A stretch of DNA of 64,000 nt from an uncultured Lachnospiraceae bacterium (GTDB lineage Bacteria > Bacillota > Clostridia > Lachnospirales > Lachnospiraceae), in contig CAJTQO010000008.1 in NCBI GenBank assembly GCA_910578405.1, forward strand, positions 1 to 64,000, in the 5' to 3' direction. Positions 18,001-26,749 of the stretch are shown here, piece after piece. A program made the position numbers and the translations under genes. How positions within the stretch are numbered: the first letter of the stretch is position 1; each line of letters starts with the position of its first letter. The notes below the pieces were generated by a model that made no database searches, was not told the origin of the DNA, and saw nothing but the letters and a program-made list of their open reading frames with translations.

Positions 18001-19511
18001 CCTGCGGCGCCCTGCCCTGCCTGCGCCTCATCCGCTTTTGCCCCAACGCCATATCCTGCCATCTCTCCCATGGCATTGCCGTATTCCTCATATTTCTCCA
18101 TAAAAATCTCTGGCCTTGCCAGGCGGAATTTGTAGATGCTCTGCTTCACGTCCCCTACCATAAAACGGTTATACCGCCCGGCAGATTCTCCAGAAATGCT
18201 TTCCAGCAGCATCTCCTGCACCGGATTGCTGTCCTGGTATTCGTCAATCAGTATCTCGGTAAAAAACTCCCGGTAATCCAACGCCGTCCGGGTAGGGCTA
18301 TATTCCGGCATTCCCGCTTCCGTCCTCTGTCCCTGCCTGCCCCTGTCCCCTTCTTCCCCTGCCACGCTCTTCTCCCCTTTTTGCGTACGCTGCACCAAAA
18401 TCGACAAAGCCAGACGCTCCATATCGGAAAAATCAATGATATTCTCTTCCCTCTTTCTCTGGTCAAGGGCTTGTTTAAAGCCAAGCGTCAAGTCAATCAG
18501 TCCGCAGACCGCCTCCCGGCTCCCCTTCATATAAGCCAGCGCCGTTTCCGGCAGAACCGGGAAATACTTTGCGCAAATTTTTTTCAAAGCGTCTTTGACA
18601 TCCTTTCGGATTTCCTGTACCATTCCCCGCTTTGCCGCCGATACCGAATCATCCTTTTTGGAAGGCAAACGTCCAAAAGCCATTCCGTGGAACAAGGCAT
18701 AGCCTTCCCCATACCGGGACACTTTGGCCAGTTTTTCCAGCCCGTCCGCTTCTTTCTCCAACACCGGGGCATACATATAAGGGCCGTCCGGCTGTTCGCA
18801 AACTGCCATGCACTCCTGTATTTTCCGTACACAGTCCTGCGCCATCAGGCGCGCCTGTTCCATGCCGAATTGCATAAATTCCGCCTGTTCCAGCTCCTCC
18901 ATCGTATTGACTCCGTAATCCTTTTTGCGTTGTTCCAGCCATTCCTCCGGCCATGGATTGCTCTCCGCAAACTGGTACAGTTTCAGTATATGCCCTTCAA
19001 TTGCCTTGTCCTGGTTGCCTGTGCTGAAATATTCCACACAATGCAGGAACCACTCCTCTTTCTGCGCAAACCGTTCTTCCAAAAACTCCTGCATCACATC
19101 CTGCCGCAGCAGCTTTAACTCCCCCTCATCCGCCACCCGGAAACCGGGATCCAAACCAATGTCGTTAAAATTATTCCGGATGACATACATGCAAAAACTG
19201 TCAATGGTGGTAATCTGGGCATTGTGGATTAAAGTGGCCTGTTTCTGCAAATGTTCATTGTCCGGCTCTTCCTCCAGCTTCGCCGCAATCGCCGCCCCAA
19301 TCCGCTCCCGCATTTCCGCCGCTGCCGCATTGGTAAACGTCACCACCAAAAGCCGGTCAATATCCACCGGATTTTCCCCGTCGCTTACCATCTTTACAAT
19401 ACGCTGCGTCAGCACCGCCGTTTTCCCCGAACCTGCCGCTGCCGACACCAGTATATTTTTGCCATGCAGGTCTATGACTCTTTGCTGCTCCTGCGTATAT
19501 GCCATGCCCAT
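15045..19511 (-). CDS. addA: ATP-dependent helicase/nuclease subunit A
   Basis: 1488 residues, about 250 more than usual AddA (B. subtilis 1232). UvrD-like helicase with Walker A SAAAGSGKTAVLTQRI near residue 25, ILIDEYQDSNPVQ, and RVLYVALTRAKEKLILTG. The C-terminal RecB-type nuclease has GIIDVYFEEDGEIVVADYKTD. It acts with AddB in resecting double-strand breaks to load RecA. The extra length comes from Glu/Gly/Ala-rich insertions in helicase loops: one directly before KNFRSR (three 39-bp DNA repeats), one after LLLVRKKEEG, one of about 100 residues before SALAWKVRKLLDFLEG. All catalytic motifs I looked for are intact. AGGAGGGTATGAGGT sets the start. It follows addB but is separated from it by a gene wreck. 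Confidence 0.95.
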   Translation of the reverse strand: MGMAYTQEQQRVIDLHGKNILVSAAAGSGKTAVLTQRIVKMVSDGENPVDIDRLLVVTFTNAAAAEMRERIGAAIAAKLEEEPDNEHLQKQATLIHNAQITTIDSFCMYVIRNNFNDIGLDPGFRVADEGELKLLRQDVMQEFLEERFAQKEEWFLHCVEYFSTGNQDKAIEGHILKLYQFAESNPWPEEWLEQRKKDYGVNTMEELEQAEFMQFGMEQARLMAQDCVRKIQECMAVCEQPDGPYMYAPVLEKEADGLEKLAKVSRYGEGYALFHGMAFGRLPSKKDDSVSAAKRGMVQEIRKDVKDALKKICAKYFPVLPETALAYMKGSREAVCGLIDLTLGFKQALDQRKREENIIDFSDMERLALSILVQRTQKGEKSVAGEEGDRGRQGQRTEAGMPEYSPTRTALDYREFFTEILIDEYQDSNPVQEMLLESISGESAGRYNRFMVGDVKQSIYKFRLARPEIFMEKYEEYGNAMGEMAGYGVGAKADEAQAGQGAAGREAGALAGRDGAEERDGDFAWRQVGEEAEVCEPGRQVREEAEASEPGRRVGEEADVCQPGQREGEKKERIDLHKNFRSRKEVLDSVNYLFAQIMGKKLGGVEYNEETALYCGAEYPAWEEGQAAVFNSGQPGSPNCTELLLVRKKEEGVASGKKSAVREEGKEMDGDSQAAGEEAEGGQDGDGAVPLSGRQQEALAVAKRIKELLAHFQVTDKESRTLRPVRYQDIVILLRTNAGWDEDFKSILKEEGIPAHVSSKTGYFAAREIQTLLQLLRILDNPRQDIPLFGVMKSCFGGFTDEEIAQIRACAKRGKCLYFALKEFVQGKFGEDRDFLQEEAGQGGHGAAGKEANSGMPQDLAPDMETDSERPDRLLLDVETDGERLDGLQPDGKANSEGPEPDGLLPGWEAKTAQTALFERIWPEGGAAAKWRQAEGAKPEEKASALAWKVRKLLDFLEGYRDKTVYMPVHELLQDILSETNYLPYVAALPGGGQRKANVQILLEKASAFEQTSYYGLFHFVRYIEQLEKYDVDYGEANVLDENADVVRIMSIHKSKGLEFPVCFVCGLAKKFNMQDLNSRMAVDVDMGIGVDYVDVENRQQSRTVRKNIVAEKMRLDNLGEELRVLYVALTRAKEKLILTGVIEKPEKRIASLLPAAMRDGQRLPYGELAAADCYLDFLLPALCRHPAFAPVWGLYGLEAPKRKRKLPWEAPFSIHITGADELFAADIAEQAAAEGARFRLEHPDFVTDIDNELMTYMSEVFSYQYEYANLADLYTKTTVSELKKAGQEEEQDFSFQLYEEETVIPYIPRFMQEEEDIGGAGRGSAFHKVMELFQFSSAGKPGDVEAQIAHMVREGMLGEEYAKAVSVSAVEAFLRTSLAKRMKRAQERGLLHREQPFVLGLAAKELNEKFPEGELVLIQGIIDVYFEEDGEIVVADYKTDRVERGQELVGKYKTQLDYYARALEELTGKRVKEKIIYSFGLREEICL
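17821..17937 (-). repeat. three 39-bp repeats inside addA
   Basis: Units begin at 17821, 17860 and 17899 (CCTGGCTGACAGAC / CCCGGCTCGCTGGC / CCTGGCTCGCAGAC starts), encoding a 13-residue EPGRQVREEAEAS-like unit. They form part of an insertion between helicase motifs that other AddA proteins lack. Confidence 0.8.
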
Positions 19512-19685
19512 ACCTCATACCCTCCTGTTTGGGGTTTGCCCCTATTCCGGCTGCGCTCTTATTCCAGTTCTGTATGTTTTTTCGCATTCCATACAGACAG
19601 GAAAGCTATCAGTTCATTGTTTGACAAATAGCCATGCCAATTACGCTGAATGCTTTTCTTCACAATATGCAAATGATTCATGCCG

Positions 19686-20171
19686 TTATTTATGAAACGA
19701 TGCGCCAATTACTTTCCAAAATCCCTTCCGTGCAGAACCGACCCTTTCCACTATGCCATTTTCACTCAATTCTTTCACACTGCGTTTCACAGCCCGCACT
19801 GTAATGCCAAGCTCTTCCGCCATTGCTGCCTGCGTTACGGATGGATTATCCAAAAACATTTCTAAAATTCTCTGTTGGGTCGCGCTTAAATGAGAAATCC
19901 CATTTAAACTTTTTGGTGAACTTTTTGGTGAACCTTTTGGTGAACTTTTTGGTGAACTTTTTGGTGAACTTTTTGTTACTTTTCTCTCATAAGAGGGCCT
20001 GTACAAATTCACCCTGAAATTATCCCCAATCTCCAAAAATTCCGGTTCCCTCACTCCATACTCCCTACAGCTTACAATCATCCTTTTTATTCCAGTCCCC
20101 CAGCTCTCAATAATGCGCATCCTGCTAAATACCTCCGCAATACAACGATTACGGATTTTAGAGCTGATTTT
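19686..20171 (-). pseudogene. 3' remnant of an AlbA/Schlafen-type ATP-binding regulator gene
   Basis: The frame is homologous to the C-terminal part of AlbA_2/HATPase-like proteins: AEVFSRMRIIESWGTGIKRM, then SCREYGVREPEFLEIGDNF, a linker of SSPK repeats, and a winged-helix domain with TQAAMAEELGITVRAVKRSV. Homology runs upstream past the only ATG (20120) to about 20171 and ends where the addB stop codon begins, so the N-terminal two thirds are missing. It therefore looks like a broken gene inserted between addB and addA. The 144-codon part from the ATG might still be translated as a small DNA-binding protein, but no good ribosome binding site precedes it. Confidence 0.75.
19908..19979 (-). 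repeat. 12-bp tandem repeat encoding SSPK units
   Basis: Six consecutive 12-bp units (ACTTTTTGGTGA on the plus strand; third unit with one change, last one diverged) encode KSSPKSSPKSSPKGSPKSSP. Prone to slippage without frameshift. Such a basic linker before the winged helix is common in this protein family. Confidence 0.9.
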
Positions 20172-20175
20172 GCCC

Positions 20176-23100
20176 CTATTCCTGCTTTACCTCTCCCATC
20201 CGCCTCATCCGCTCCAAAGCCTCTTCCCCGGACAATTCCTCAAGCTTCCGGTAGCCGTATCCGTCTATCCTGCCGTCAAACCCGCACACCGTGCGGAATG
20301 CGCAGTAATCGCACGCCGTGTCCAATCCCTGCTTATAGGGTCTGGCCCCTATCCTGCCATCCAGGATTTCCCTGCCGATTTCCCTTATCTTCCGGTTCAC
20401 ATAGGCCGACACCTGCCGCAAGTCCCCCGCATCCAATACGCTGGATCTGGCGCTGTAGTCCCCGTCTTTTTTCCGCTCCACCGGCACTACGTCGGATTTG
20501 TCCGTAAATTCCCTGTCCAGGGAATCTATAATCCGGCCATCCTTATTGACTACCCCAGTCATCCGAAGTTCCTTTCGCAACTGCCCGTTCAGTTCCTCTA
20601 ACGTCACCTCTTCCTCTGTCTTTACCATTGGGTCGGCCACATGGTAATACAGCATAGCCGCCGGAACCGCCTCTTTCCCTTTGTGCTTTTTCTGTTCCAG
20701 CTCCAGCGCCGCATTCATATAAACCACCAACTGCAACTGCAGCCCATAATACACTGCCGCCAGGTCAAACCTTTTGCTGCCTGACTTATAGTCAATAATT
20801 TTCACATATACATGCTGGCCGTCCTCCATCGTATCAATGCGGTCAATGCGCCCCTGCAGCTTCATCCTCTCTTTCTTCCCCAAGGCTATGTTCACCGCCT
20901 CCAGGCGGTCTGCCTGGGTAAAGGACACTTCAAACTGTTTCGGGATAAAATCCCCTTTCCGCAACTGATACTGCAGCGTCATCACTGCCCGTTTCAAAAT
21001 GCGGCGCATCCGCTCTATGGCATATTGATTCCTGGCCGTGCTGTATAACACCGTTTCCCCATAAGCGGCCGCATACGCATCCAGCGCCGCCCTAAGCAGC
21101 CGCTCTGCCGTTTCTGCGTCAAAATCAAACCAACTATGCCCCTCTTCCTGCAGCTTCTCTGCAAAAATCTCCAGCACGCCATGGAACACATTCCCCATAT
21201 CCACCGCCTCAAAGCCGTACTCCTCCCGCTCCTTCAAAGAAAGCCCGTACTGCAAAAAATGGGCATAGGCGCAGGAAGCGTATTTCTCCAGGCGGCTTAC
21301 GCTGCTCTCCAGCATCCGCCCGTATAAAAGCCTGGCAATTTCCTTTCCTAAAGGATGTTCCCTGTAATGGGCAAACGCCGCATCCGCCAGCCGCATTGCC
21401 TCCCCGCCGTATTCCTTATCCTTGCGGTAAGTATGGTACACGGTAAAAAACCTGGTTTTTTCCTCTTCCTCCATATTCCCGGCCGCATATTCCCGCAGCA
21501 AATCCGCCAGATAATCCACGCCGGATTGTCTCGTTTTCATCTGCCAGACCCAGTCGCGCGTCTCCGGCCGCAGCGTCTCCAGGGCAGGGAAAAGCTTGCA
21601 TACCGTATCCACCAGATAGGCCGGGCGTATGCTTTTCCCCTCGTTGTTTACCTTGCTGTAGGAAAGGTGCAACTGGGCGGAAGGCTTGGTCATATTCATA
21701 TATAAATACAGCCGCTGGATATACATTTGCTGCCTTGGCGTAGGCGCCAGCTCATAAGGGGACTCCTGTAAAAATTCCCGGTCAATGTCGGAAATAATCC
21801 CGCCGCTGCCTGCATTTTTCGGAATGTTCCCGTCATTGACCCCCACAAAGAACAATACCTTGATTTCTTTCAGACGGCTCCTCTCGATATCCCCTACCAC
21901 CACACGGTCTACATTCTGGGGAATGGTTCCCACCTGGATTTCCCCAAAACCGGCGTCTAAGATTTCGGCAAACTCTTTCATCCCCATAGGTTCCTTTGCC
22001 AGCAGGCTGTCCATCTGATCCAGCAAATCCATCACCAGTCGGTAAATCTGTCCATACTCCCTGGCGCGCACCGCCGCTTTCCCCGCTCCCCCCTGCGCCT
22101 GGAACCTGCGCTCATACACCGCCAGCTTTTCCTGCACCCTGTTTTTGGTCAAAAACCCATACAGCGCACGGATTTTCTTCCCTGCCGTATCCATCCCCTT
22201 TTCCAAAAGCGGGGACAACTCTTCTAACAGCGCCACGCGCATACCGTTGAGCCGTTCCAGTTCCTCCGTCTCCAGTTCCGGCGGTTTTACCGTGAAAATG
22301 CGCTCCCAGCGGCTTCTGCCCTTAATGCCAAAGGACAGGACATAATTTTCCAAAAGATCCGTTTCCTCCCGCGCAAAGCCAGTCAGCCCGCTGCGCAGGT
22401 AATGGAACACCGCCCGGTAGGAAAAGTTCTCCATGACAATCTTTAGCGCGCTCCTGATATATTCAATAAAAGGATTCAGCAAAATGCCTTTCGTCTGGTC
22501 TATATAAACCGGAATCCCGAACTTCCCCGCTTCCGTCTCCACATGCCCGGCATAGGAAGCCATATCCCCGGTCACTATGGCAAAATCCCGGTAGCAGTAG
22601 TGGCATTCCTGCGTCAGCTCCCGTATCCTTATGCATACCTGACGGATTTCCTCTCCCGGCGAGGAGGCTTCCAATAAGTGGATGGACTGGTTTGGCCCTC
22701 GGTAAGCTTTTACCGGATAACGGAATAAATGCCTCTCCAGATGCTGCATTTCTTCGTTATCCTGGAAACGGGGAAGCTTGGGCCGCTGCCCTTTGCCCTT
22801 TGCGGCAAACACATCTTCCCCCCTGGGCGCTTGCGCCTCCTTTGCCAGCCTGCTCAAATCCCATACCGTCTTTTTGCTTAAATAAAACAGTTTCTGCTCC
22901 CCGTCCGGCACATACGGGTTGCTTTCCTCCCCGTCCATCACCACCGTTACAATCACTTCCCTGGACAGTTCCATCAGCCTTTGGAGCAGCCTGTTCTGGA
23001 TGGGCGTGAATCCGGTAAAGCCATCGAGAGCCACCACACTGTTTTGTATCAGCCTGGACTTTGGCAGCATCCGGCACAGCAGCTCCAACGTTTCTTCCGT

Positions 23101-23631
23101 GGTAATGTACTTTTCCTGGATATATTGCAAAAACTGCCCGTACAATACCCCCAAATCCTTCAGCTTATGGTAAAGCGCCCCCCGCTTTCTGGCATACTGC
23201 GTCAGTTCCTCCAGCTCCTTCACGCCTATGCCATACTGCATAAACTCTGAAATGGCCGATTTCACTTCATGGATATACCCAATTTTACCCAAATTGCCGC
23301 CAATGACAGGCAGCTCTTCCCCAATGTTTTCCGCCACTTTGCGCAGCACCAGGCTCTTTCCCGTATCGTCCAACACCGTCCGGCTGTTGTCCGCCCCTAC
23401 TTCTTCCAAAATCCGGTGGGAAAGCCGCCCGAAGCTTAGCACGTCTATATTCATAATCCCCTTTTTCGGATGCGCTTTCACCAAATCCATTTGCGTCTGC
23501 ATCGTAAACTGGTCCGGCACAATGACAAGGAAATTCATCCCCGGCTCCGCCATGGCGCGGCCTATGATTTCTTTATGAAGCATTGTGCTTTTCCCTGAGC
23601 CGGAAGGCCCGAAATAAAACCGAAGTCCCAT
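20176..23631 (-). CDS. addB: ATP-dependent helicase/nuclease subunit B
   Basis: 1151 residues, the usual AddB length. Walker A FGPSGSGKST at 8-17. A C-terminal RecB-type nuclease has GRIDRIDTMEDGQHVYVKII and YKSGSKRFD. The iron-sulfur staple uses a Cys in YASCAYAHFL near residue 800 and three in ACDYCAFRTVCGFD near the end. AddB binds DNA and scans for Chi within AddAB. Start at 23631 is chosen because AAAGGATGGG precedes it; the ATG six codons earlier has no ribosome binding site. First gene of the addB-addA unit. Confidence 0.94.
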   Translation of the reverse strand: MGLRFYFGPSGSGKSTMLHKEIIGRAMAEPGMNFLVIVPDQFTMQTQMDLVKAHPKKGIMNIDVLSFGRLSHRILEEVGADNSRTVLDDTGKSLVLRKVAENIGEELPVIGGNLGKIGYIHEVKSAISEFMQYGIGVKELEELTQYARKRGALYHKLKDLGVLYGQFLQYIQEKYITTEETLELLCRMLPKSRLIQNSVVALDGFTGFTPIQNRLLQRLMELSREVIVTVVMDGEESNPYVPDGEQKLFYLSKKTVWDLSRLAKEAQAPRGEDVFAAKGKGQRPKLPRFQDNEEMQHLERHLFRYPVKAYRGPNQSIHLLEASSPGEEIRQVCIRIRELTQECHYCYRDFAIVTGDMASYAGHVETEAGKFGIPVYIDQTKGILLNPFIEYIRSALKIVMENFSYRAVFHYLRSGLTGFAREETDLLENYVLSFGIKGRSRWERIFTVKPPELETEELERLNGMRVALLEELSPLLEKGMDTAGKKIRALYGFLTKNRVQEKLAVYERRFQAQGGAGKAAVRAREYGQIYRLVMDLLDQMDSLLAKEPMGMKEFAEILDAGFGEIQVGTIPQNVDRVVVGDIERSRLKEIKVLFFVGVNDGNIPKNAGSGGIISDIDREFLQESPYELAPTPRQQMYIQRLYLYMNMTKPSAQLHLSYSKVNNEGKSIRPAYLVDTVCKLFPALETLRPETRDWVWQMKTRQSGVDYLADLLREYAAGNMEEEEKTRFFTVYHTYRKDKEYGGEAMRLADAAFAHYREHPLGKEIARLLYGRMLESSVSRLEKYASCAYAHFLQYGLSLKEREEYGFEAVDMGNVFHGVLEIFAEKLQEEGHSWFDFDAETAERLLRAALDAYAAAYGETVLYSTARNQYAIERMRRILKRAVMTLQYQLRKGDFIPKQFEVSFTQADRLEAVNIALGKKERMKLQGRIDRIDTMEDGQHVYVKIIDYKSGSKRFDLAAVYYGLQLQLVVYMNAALELEQKKHKGKEAVPAAMLYYHVADPMVKTEEEVTLEELNGQLRKELRMTGVVNKDGRIIDSLDREFTDKSDVVPVERKKDGDYSARSSVLDAGDLRQVSAYVNRKIREIGREILDGRIGARPYKQGLDTACDYCAFRTVCGFDGRIDGYGYRKLEELSGEEALERMRRMGEVKQE

Positions 23632-23677
23632 ATCCCATCCTTTCCGCATTTAACCGTTAACCGGAAACAGCCATCCG

Positions 23678-23800
23678 AAAGCGTGTTTGAACATCCATTC
23701 CTGACAATGCACGCCCCGCTTTGCATGGTATTTGGCCAAATCCAGGTTATACGCCCTTCCTTTGCGCATCTGCCAGAAAGCAATGTTCAACACGCTCTGG
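23678..23800. repeat. palindromic dispersed repeat, copy 2
   Basis: Left arm AAAGCGTGTTTGAACAT (23678-23694) pairs with ATGTTCAACACGCTCT (23783-23798), one base bulged. Flanking words match copy 1 at 12522-12591: CATTCCTGACA then ACGCC on the left, CAGAAAGCAATGT on the right. Its centre is about 50 bases longer than copy 1. It fills the gap upstream of addB. Confidence 0.65.
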
Positions 23801-23825
23801 CATTCTATCCATTCCCAGGCATTCG

Positions 23826-25634
23826 TTAAAGAAACTTCATCATTTCCTTCACCGAATGGAAAATCAAATCCGGCTTCACTTCCGATTTTTCCAACTCTTC
23901 CAAAGACGCTTCCCCGCTTAAGACCAGCGCCGTCCGCAGCCCGTTGCGCACGCCTGCCGCAATGTCCGTATACAGCCGGTCGCCCACCATAACCGTCCTG
24001 CTGCGCGCCGCCCCTGTCCTTTCCAGCAAAAAGTCCACAATGTCCCCGTTTGGCTTTCCCACAATCCGGTCGGGATATCTTCCTGTGGAAGCGTGGATAA
24101 ATGCATGGATTGCCCCTGCGTCCGGGATAAATCCATTTTCCGTCGGGCAGTTGTAGTCCGGGTGGGTGGCGAGGTAGGGCAGCCCGGCGCGGACAAAATC
24201 ACAAACCTTACACATCTTCCCATAATCAATCGTTGTATCAAACGCCGTTACCACAACGTCCGGTTTTTCCTCTTCCAAAAGGATTCCTTCCTGGACAAAC
24301 TCCTCCTGAAGCATCGGATTCCCAAGCAGGAACACTTTCCTGCCCGCATAATGCCTCTTCAAATAAGAAACCGCCGCCTGGCCGGAGGTGATAATCTTCT
24401 CTTCCCCGGCTTCCAGCCCCATACGCCTTAATTTCTCCACATAAACGCCCCGGTTTTTGGAGGAATTGTTGGTCAGGAACACATATTGTTTCCCTGCCGC
24501 GTCCAGATGCGCCAGGAATTCCTTTGCCCCGTCAATCCACTGTTCCCCCAGGTAAACCGTGCCGTCCATATCCAGGGCAAAACATTCCGCTTCTTTTAAC
24601 ATCCCTGCCGGGTCGCTGTCCACCGGAATGCCCGCCGCCTTTTTTGGCCCTTTGCGGCATCCAAATGCGGTTTCGGTTTCGAACCGCTCCCTTTGCAAAG
24701 CGTCGCCTGCGCCTGCCCTTCCCGCTTCCGTTTGCGCCGCCCCGTCCGGCTGCCGGCCCTTATATTTCCAAAGCGGACGGTTCTGCGCAAATATCTGCTC
24801 CAGTTCCCCTTTATCCGTCATCCAGGAAAGATAAGAATGGATGGCGCTCCCCACAAGGGCATATTGGCTCGCATCCATAACAAGTCCGTAATGCTCAAAC
24901 ACCGCCTTTAAGATTTCCTCATTCCCCACGGGGGAAGCGCAAATCCTCCGCAGCGCATCCCGGATTTCATATACCTTGTCCCGGTTCTTTTCCGCCAACG
25001 GCTTTAGCTGCGTAACCGCTTCCCCGTGGGACGGGATAAACAGCCTGCCCTCCAGATTCCCCAGTTTCTCCAGGCTTGCCAGGTATTCCTCCACCGCATA
25101 GAGGAAGGTGACATGGTATTTTTCCATAATCCGTTCCGGCGTAACGCCATCCGCCACAAACCAAATGCCATCTTCCATGCAAAAGGCCGACATGGAAAAA
25201 GAATGCCCGTCAATCCGCAGCATCCCCATCCCCTCCGGCAGCGCTTCCTTTGTCAATTCCTGCGCCACGCTTGGTTTGGCGCATAAAAACTTATTCCTTA
25301 ACCCCTTATGCGGATTCCCCCCATACAGGAAAGAAGGCTCCAATACAGGGTTTTCCACAAACATCCGGTCTATGCCCGCGCAGTAAATTTTACATCCGCT
25401 CTTTTGCTGCAAAAAAGCATTTCCTCCAATGTGGTCTGCATGGGAATGGGTGTTTAATATCCGGTCTAACTTCCAGCCCCTTTCCTCCAAAAGCTTCCAC
25501 ACCCGCTTCCCCGCATCCTTATCATTCCCACTGTCCACCAGGCATACCCTGTCTTCCTCCATCCGGTAAATCCCTATCTTGGACGGACAGTCCATATAGT
25601 AAGTCCTCTTGCCAACCTGTATTAACCCGTACAT
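23826..25634 (-). CDS. fusion of metallo-beta-lactamase-fold hydrolase and NagD-type HAD phosphatase
   Basis: 602 residues. Residues 1 to about 290 are a metallo-beta-lactamase fold: THSHADHIGG (H63, H65, D67, H68), FVADGVTPERI and IPSHGEAV supply the metal ligands. About 295-350 is a low-complexity linker. From about 352 a HAD-IIA domain begins with LDMDGTVYLG (D355, D357), FLTNNSSKNRG, IVGKPNGDIVDFLLE and MVGDRLYTDIAAG, the NagD/p-nitrophenylphosphatase pattern. Both halves keep their catalytic residues. GAGGAAAGGAAGACGCA precedes the ATG; an in-frame upstream extension of 63 codons is not conserved-looking. Substrates are unknown. Members of each family alone are about 250-300 residues, so this looks like two former neighbours joined. 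Confidence 0.85.
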   Translation of the reverse strand: MYGLIQVGKRTYYMDCPSKIGIYRMEEDRVCLVDSGNDKDAGKRVWKLLEERGWKLDRILNTHSHADHIGGNAFLQQKSGCKIYCAGIDRMFVENPVLEPSFLYGGNPHKGLRNKFLCAKPSVAQELTKEALPEGMGMLRIDGHSFSMSAFCMEDGIWFVADGVTPERIMEKYHVTFLYAVEEYLASLEKLGNLEGRLFIPSHGEAVTQLKPLAEKNRDKVYEIRDALRRICASPVGNEEILKAVFEHYGLVMDASQYALVGSAIHSYLSWMTDKGELEQIFAQNRPLWKYKGRQPDGAAQTEAGRAGAGDALQRERFETETAFGCRKGPKKAAGIPVDSDPAGMLKEAECFALDMDGTVYLGEQWIDGAKEFLAHLDAAGKQYVFLTNNSSKNRGVYVEKLRRMGLEAGEEKIITSGQAAVSYLKRHYAGRKVFLLGNPMLQEEFVQEGILLEEEKPDVVVTAFDTTIDYGKMCKVCDFVRAGLPYLATHPDYNCPTENGFIPDAGAIHAFIHASTGRYPDRIVGKPNGDIVDFLLERTGAARSRTVMVGDRLYTDIAAGVRNGLRTALVLSGEASLEELEKSEVKPDLIFHSVKEMMKFL

Positions 25635-25689
25635 TGCGTCTTCCTTTCCTCTTCGCCGGTTCCGCCCTTTCCTGCTATGCATTCCAAAG

Positions 25690-26700
25690 TCAGGAAAGCA
25701 GCTCCTTGTAAACCCGCAACACATTCCCTTTGAAAATCTTCTCCACCGTATCCTGCGACAGCCCGCTTTTCCCAAGCGCGTCTGCCAGACGCGGCATAAA
25801 GGAACAGTCCGGCAGTTCCCCATGCCCTTCTATCCCGTCAAAATCGCTGCCAAGCCCAAGGCATTCCACGCCTCCCACCCGGATAATATGTTTTGCGTGG
25901 GCGAGAATGGCTTCCAAGGTACCCGGGTTCGGTTCCCCTTTTTGCGCATCGGTCAAAAAATCCGGGCAGAAATTCAGCCCCATCACGCCTCCCCGTTCCG
26001 CCAGCTTCCGTATCATATCGTCCGGCATATTCCGCACTGCCGGACAGACTGCCCTTGCATTGGAATGGCTGGCCACAAAAGGCTTCTTTGCACACGCTAA
26101 CACATCATAAAACCCAGCGTCCGATAAGTGGGATACATCCACAATCATGCCAAGCCGTTCCATTTCTTCCACAAATTCCCTTCCCTTTTGCGTCAATCCA
26201 TGCTCCAAATCCGGCCGGTACATAAGCTTACGCATATCCTCCCCTTCCTTCGCTAAAGCCATGTTAAACGCGGGATGGCCGATTTCATTGGGGAAATTCC
26301 ACGTCAGCGTCATCATCCGCACCCCCATTTCGTAAAACTCCCGCAGATTCTCTATCTTTCCCTGACAGACCCCGCCCTCCTCTATGGTCAGCAGGCCGGA
26401 AAGCTTTCCCTCCCTGCGGTTTTCCTCTATTTGGCCATAGGAAAGGACAGGGGAAATATATTTTTCATATTTTTGCACCTGGGCGGAATACAGGCGGCAC
26501 ATCCGCAAAGCCTCCTGCCGCGGCTCCTGCGTTTCCTCCATGCAGATAAACACGGCAAAATTCTGCATAAGCGCGCCTCCCTTTTTCAGCCTGCGCAAAT
26601 CCACATGGCCGCTGTTTTCATACAAATCCTCTCCGCCTTCCTTCTCCCTGCTTTTATGTAAACGTGATATCGTATCACAATGCATATCAATATATTCCAT
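25690..26700 (-). CDS. membrane-dipeptidase-like zinc peptidase (M19)
   Basis: 336 residues, the family length. DMHCDTISRL at the N-terminus gives the first metal ligands, IEEGGVC the bridging Glu, then MIVDVSHLSDAGF, KPFVASHSNARAV and LGSDFDGIEGHG, all typical of M19 renal-dipeptidase-like enzymes. They cleave dipeptides, including D-residue ones. No signal peptide, so cytoplasmic. GGGAGGTTGGCG precedes the ATG at 26700; 13 upstream in-frame codons are not part of the family. Probably co-transcribed with the PfkB gene upstream (49-base gap) and the MBL-HAD gene downstream (55-base gap). Confidence 0.9.
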   Translation of the reverse strand: MEYIDMHCDTISRLHKSREKEGGEDLYENSGHVDLRRLKKGGALMQNFAVFICMEETQEPRQEALRMCRLYSAQVQKYEKYISPVLSYGQIEENRREGKLSGLLTIEEGGVCQGKIENLREFYEMGVRMMTLTWNFPNEIGHPAFNMALAKEGEDMRKLMYRPDLEHGLTQKGREFVEEMERLGMIVDVSHLSDAGFYDVLACAKKPFVASHSNARAVCPAVRNMPDDMIRKLAERGGVMGLNFCPDFLTDAQKGEPNPGTLEAILAHAKHIIRVGGVECLGLGSDFDGIEGHGELPDCSFMPRLADALGKSGLSQDTVEKIFKGNVLRVYKELLS

Positions 26701-26749
26701 CGCCAACCTCCCAAACGAAACGCCAACCCCCACTGTCACACATCTGCCG

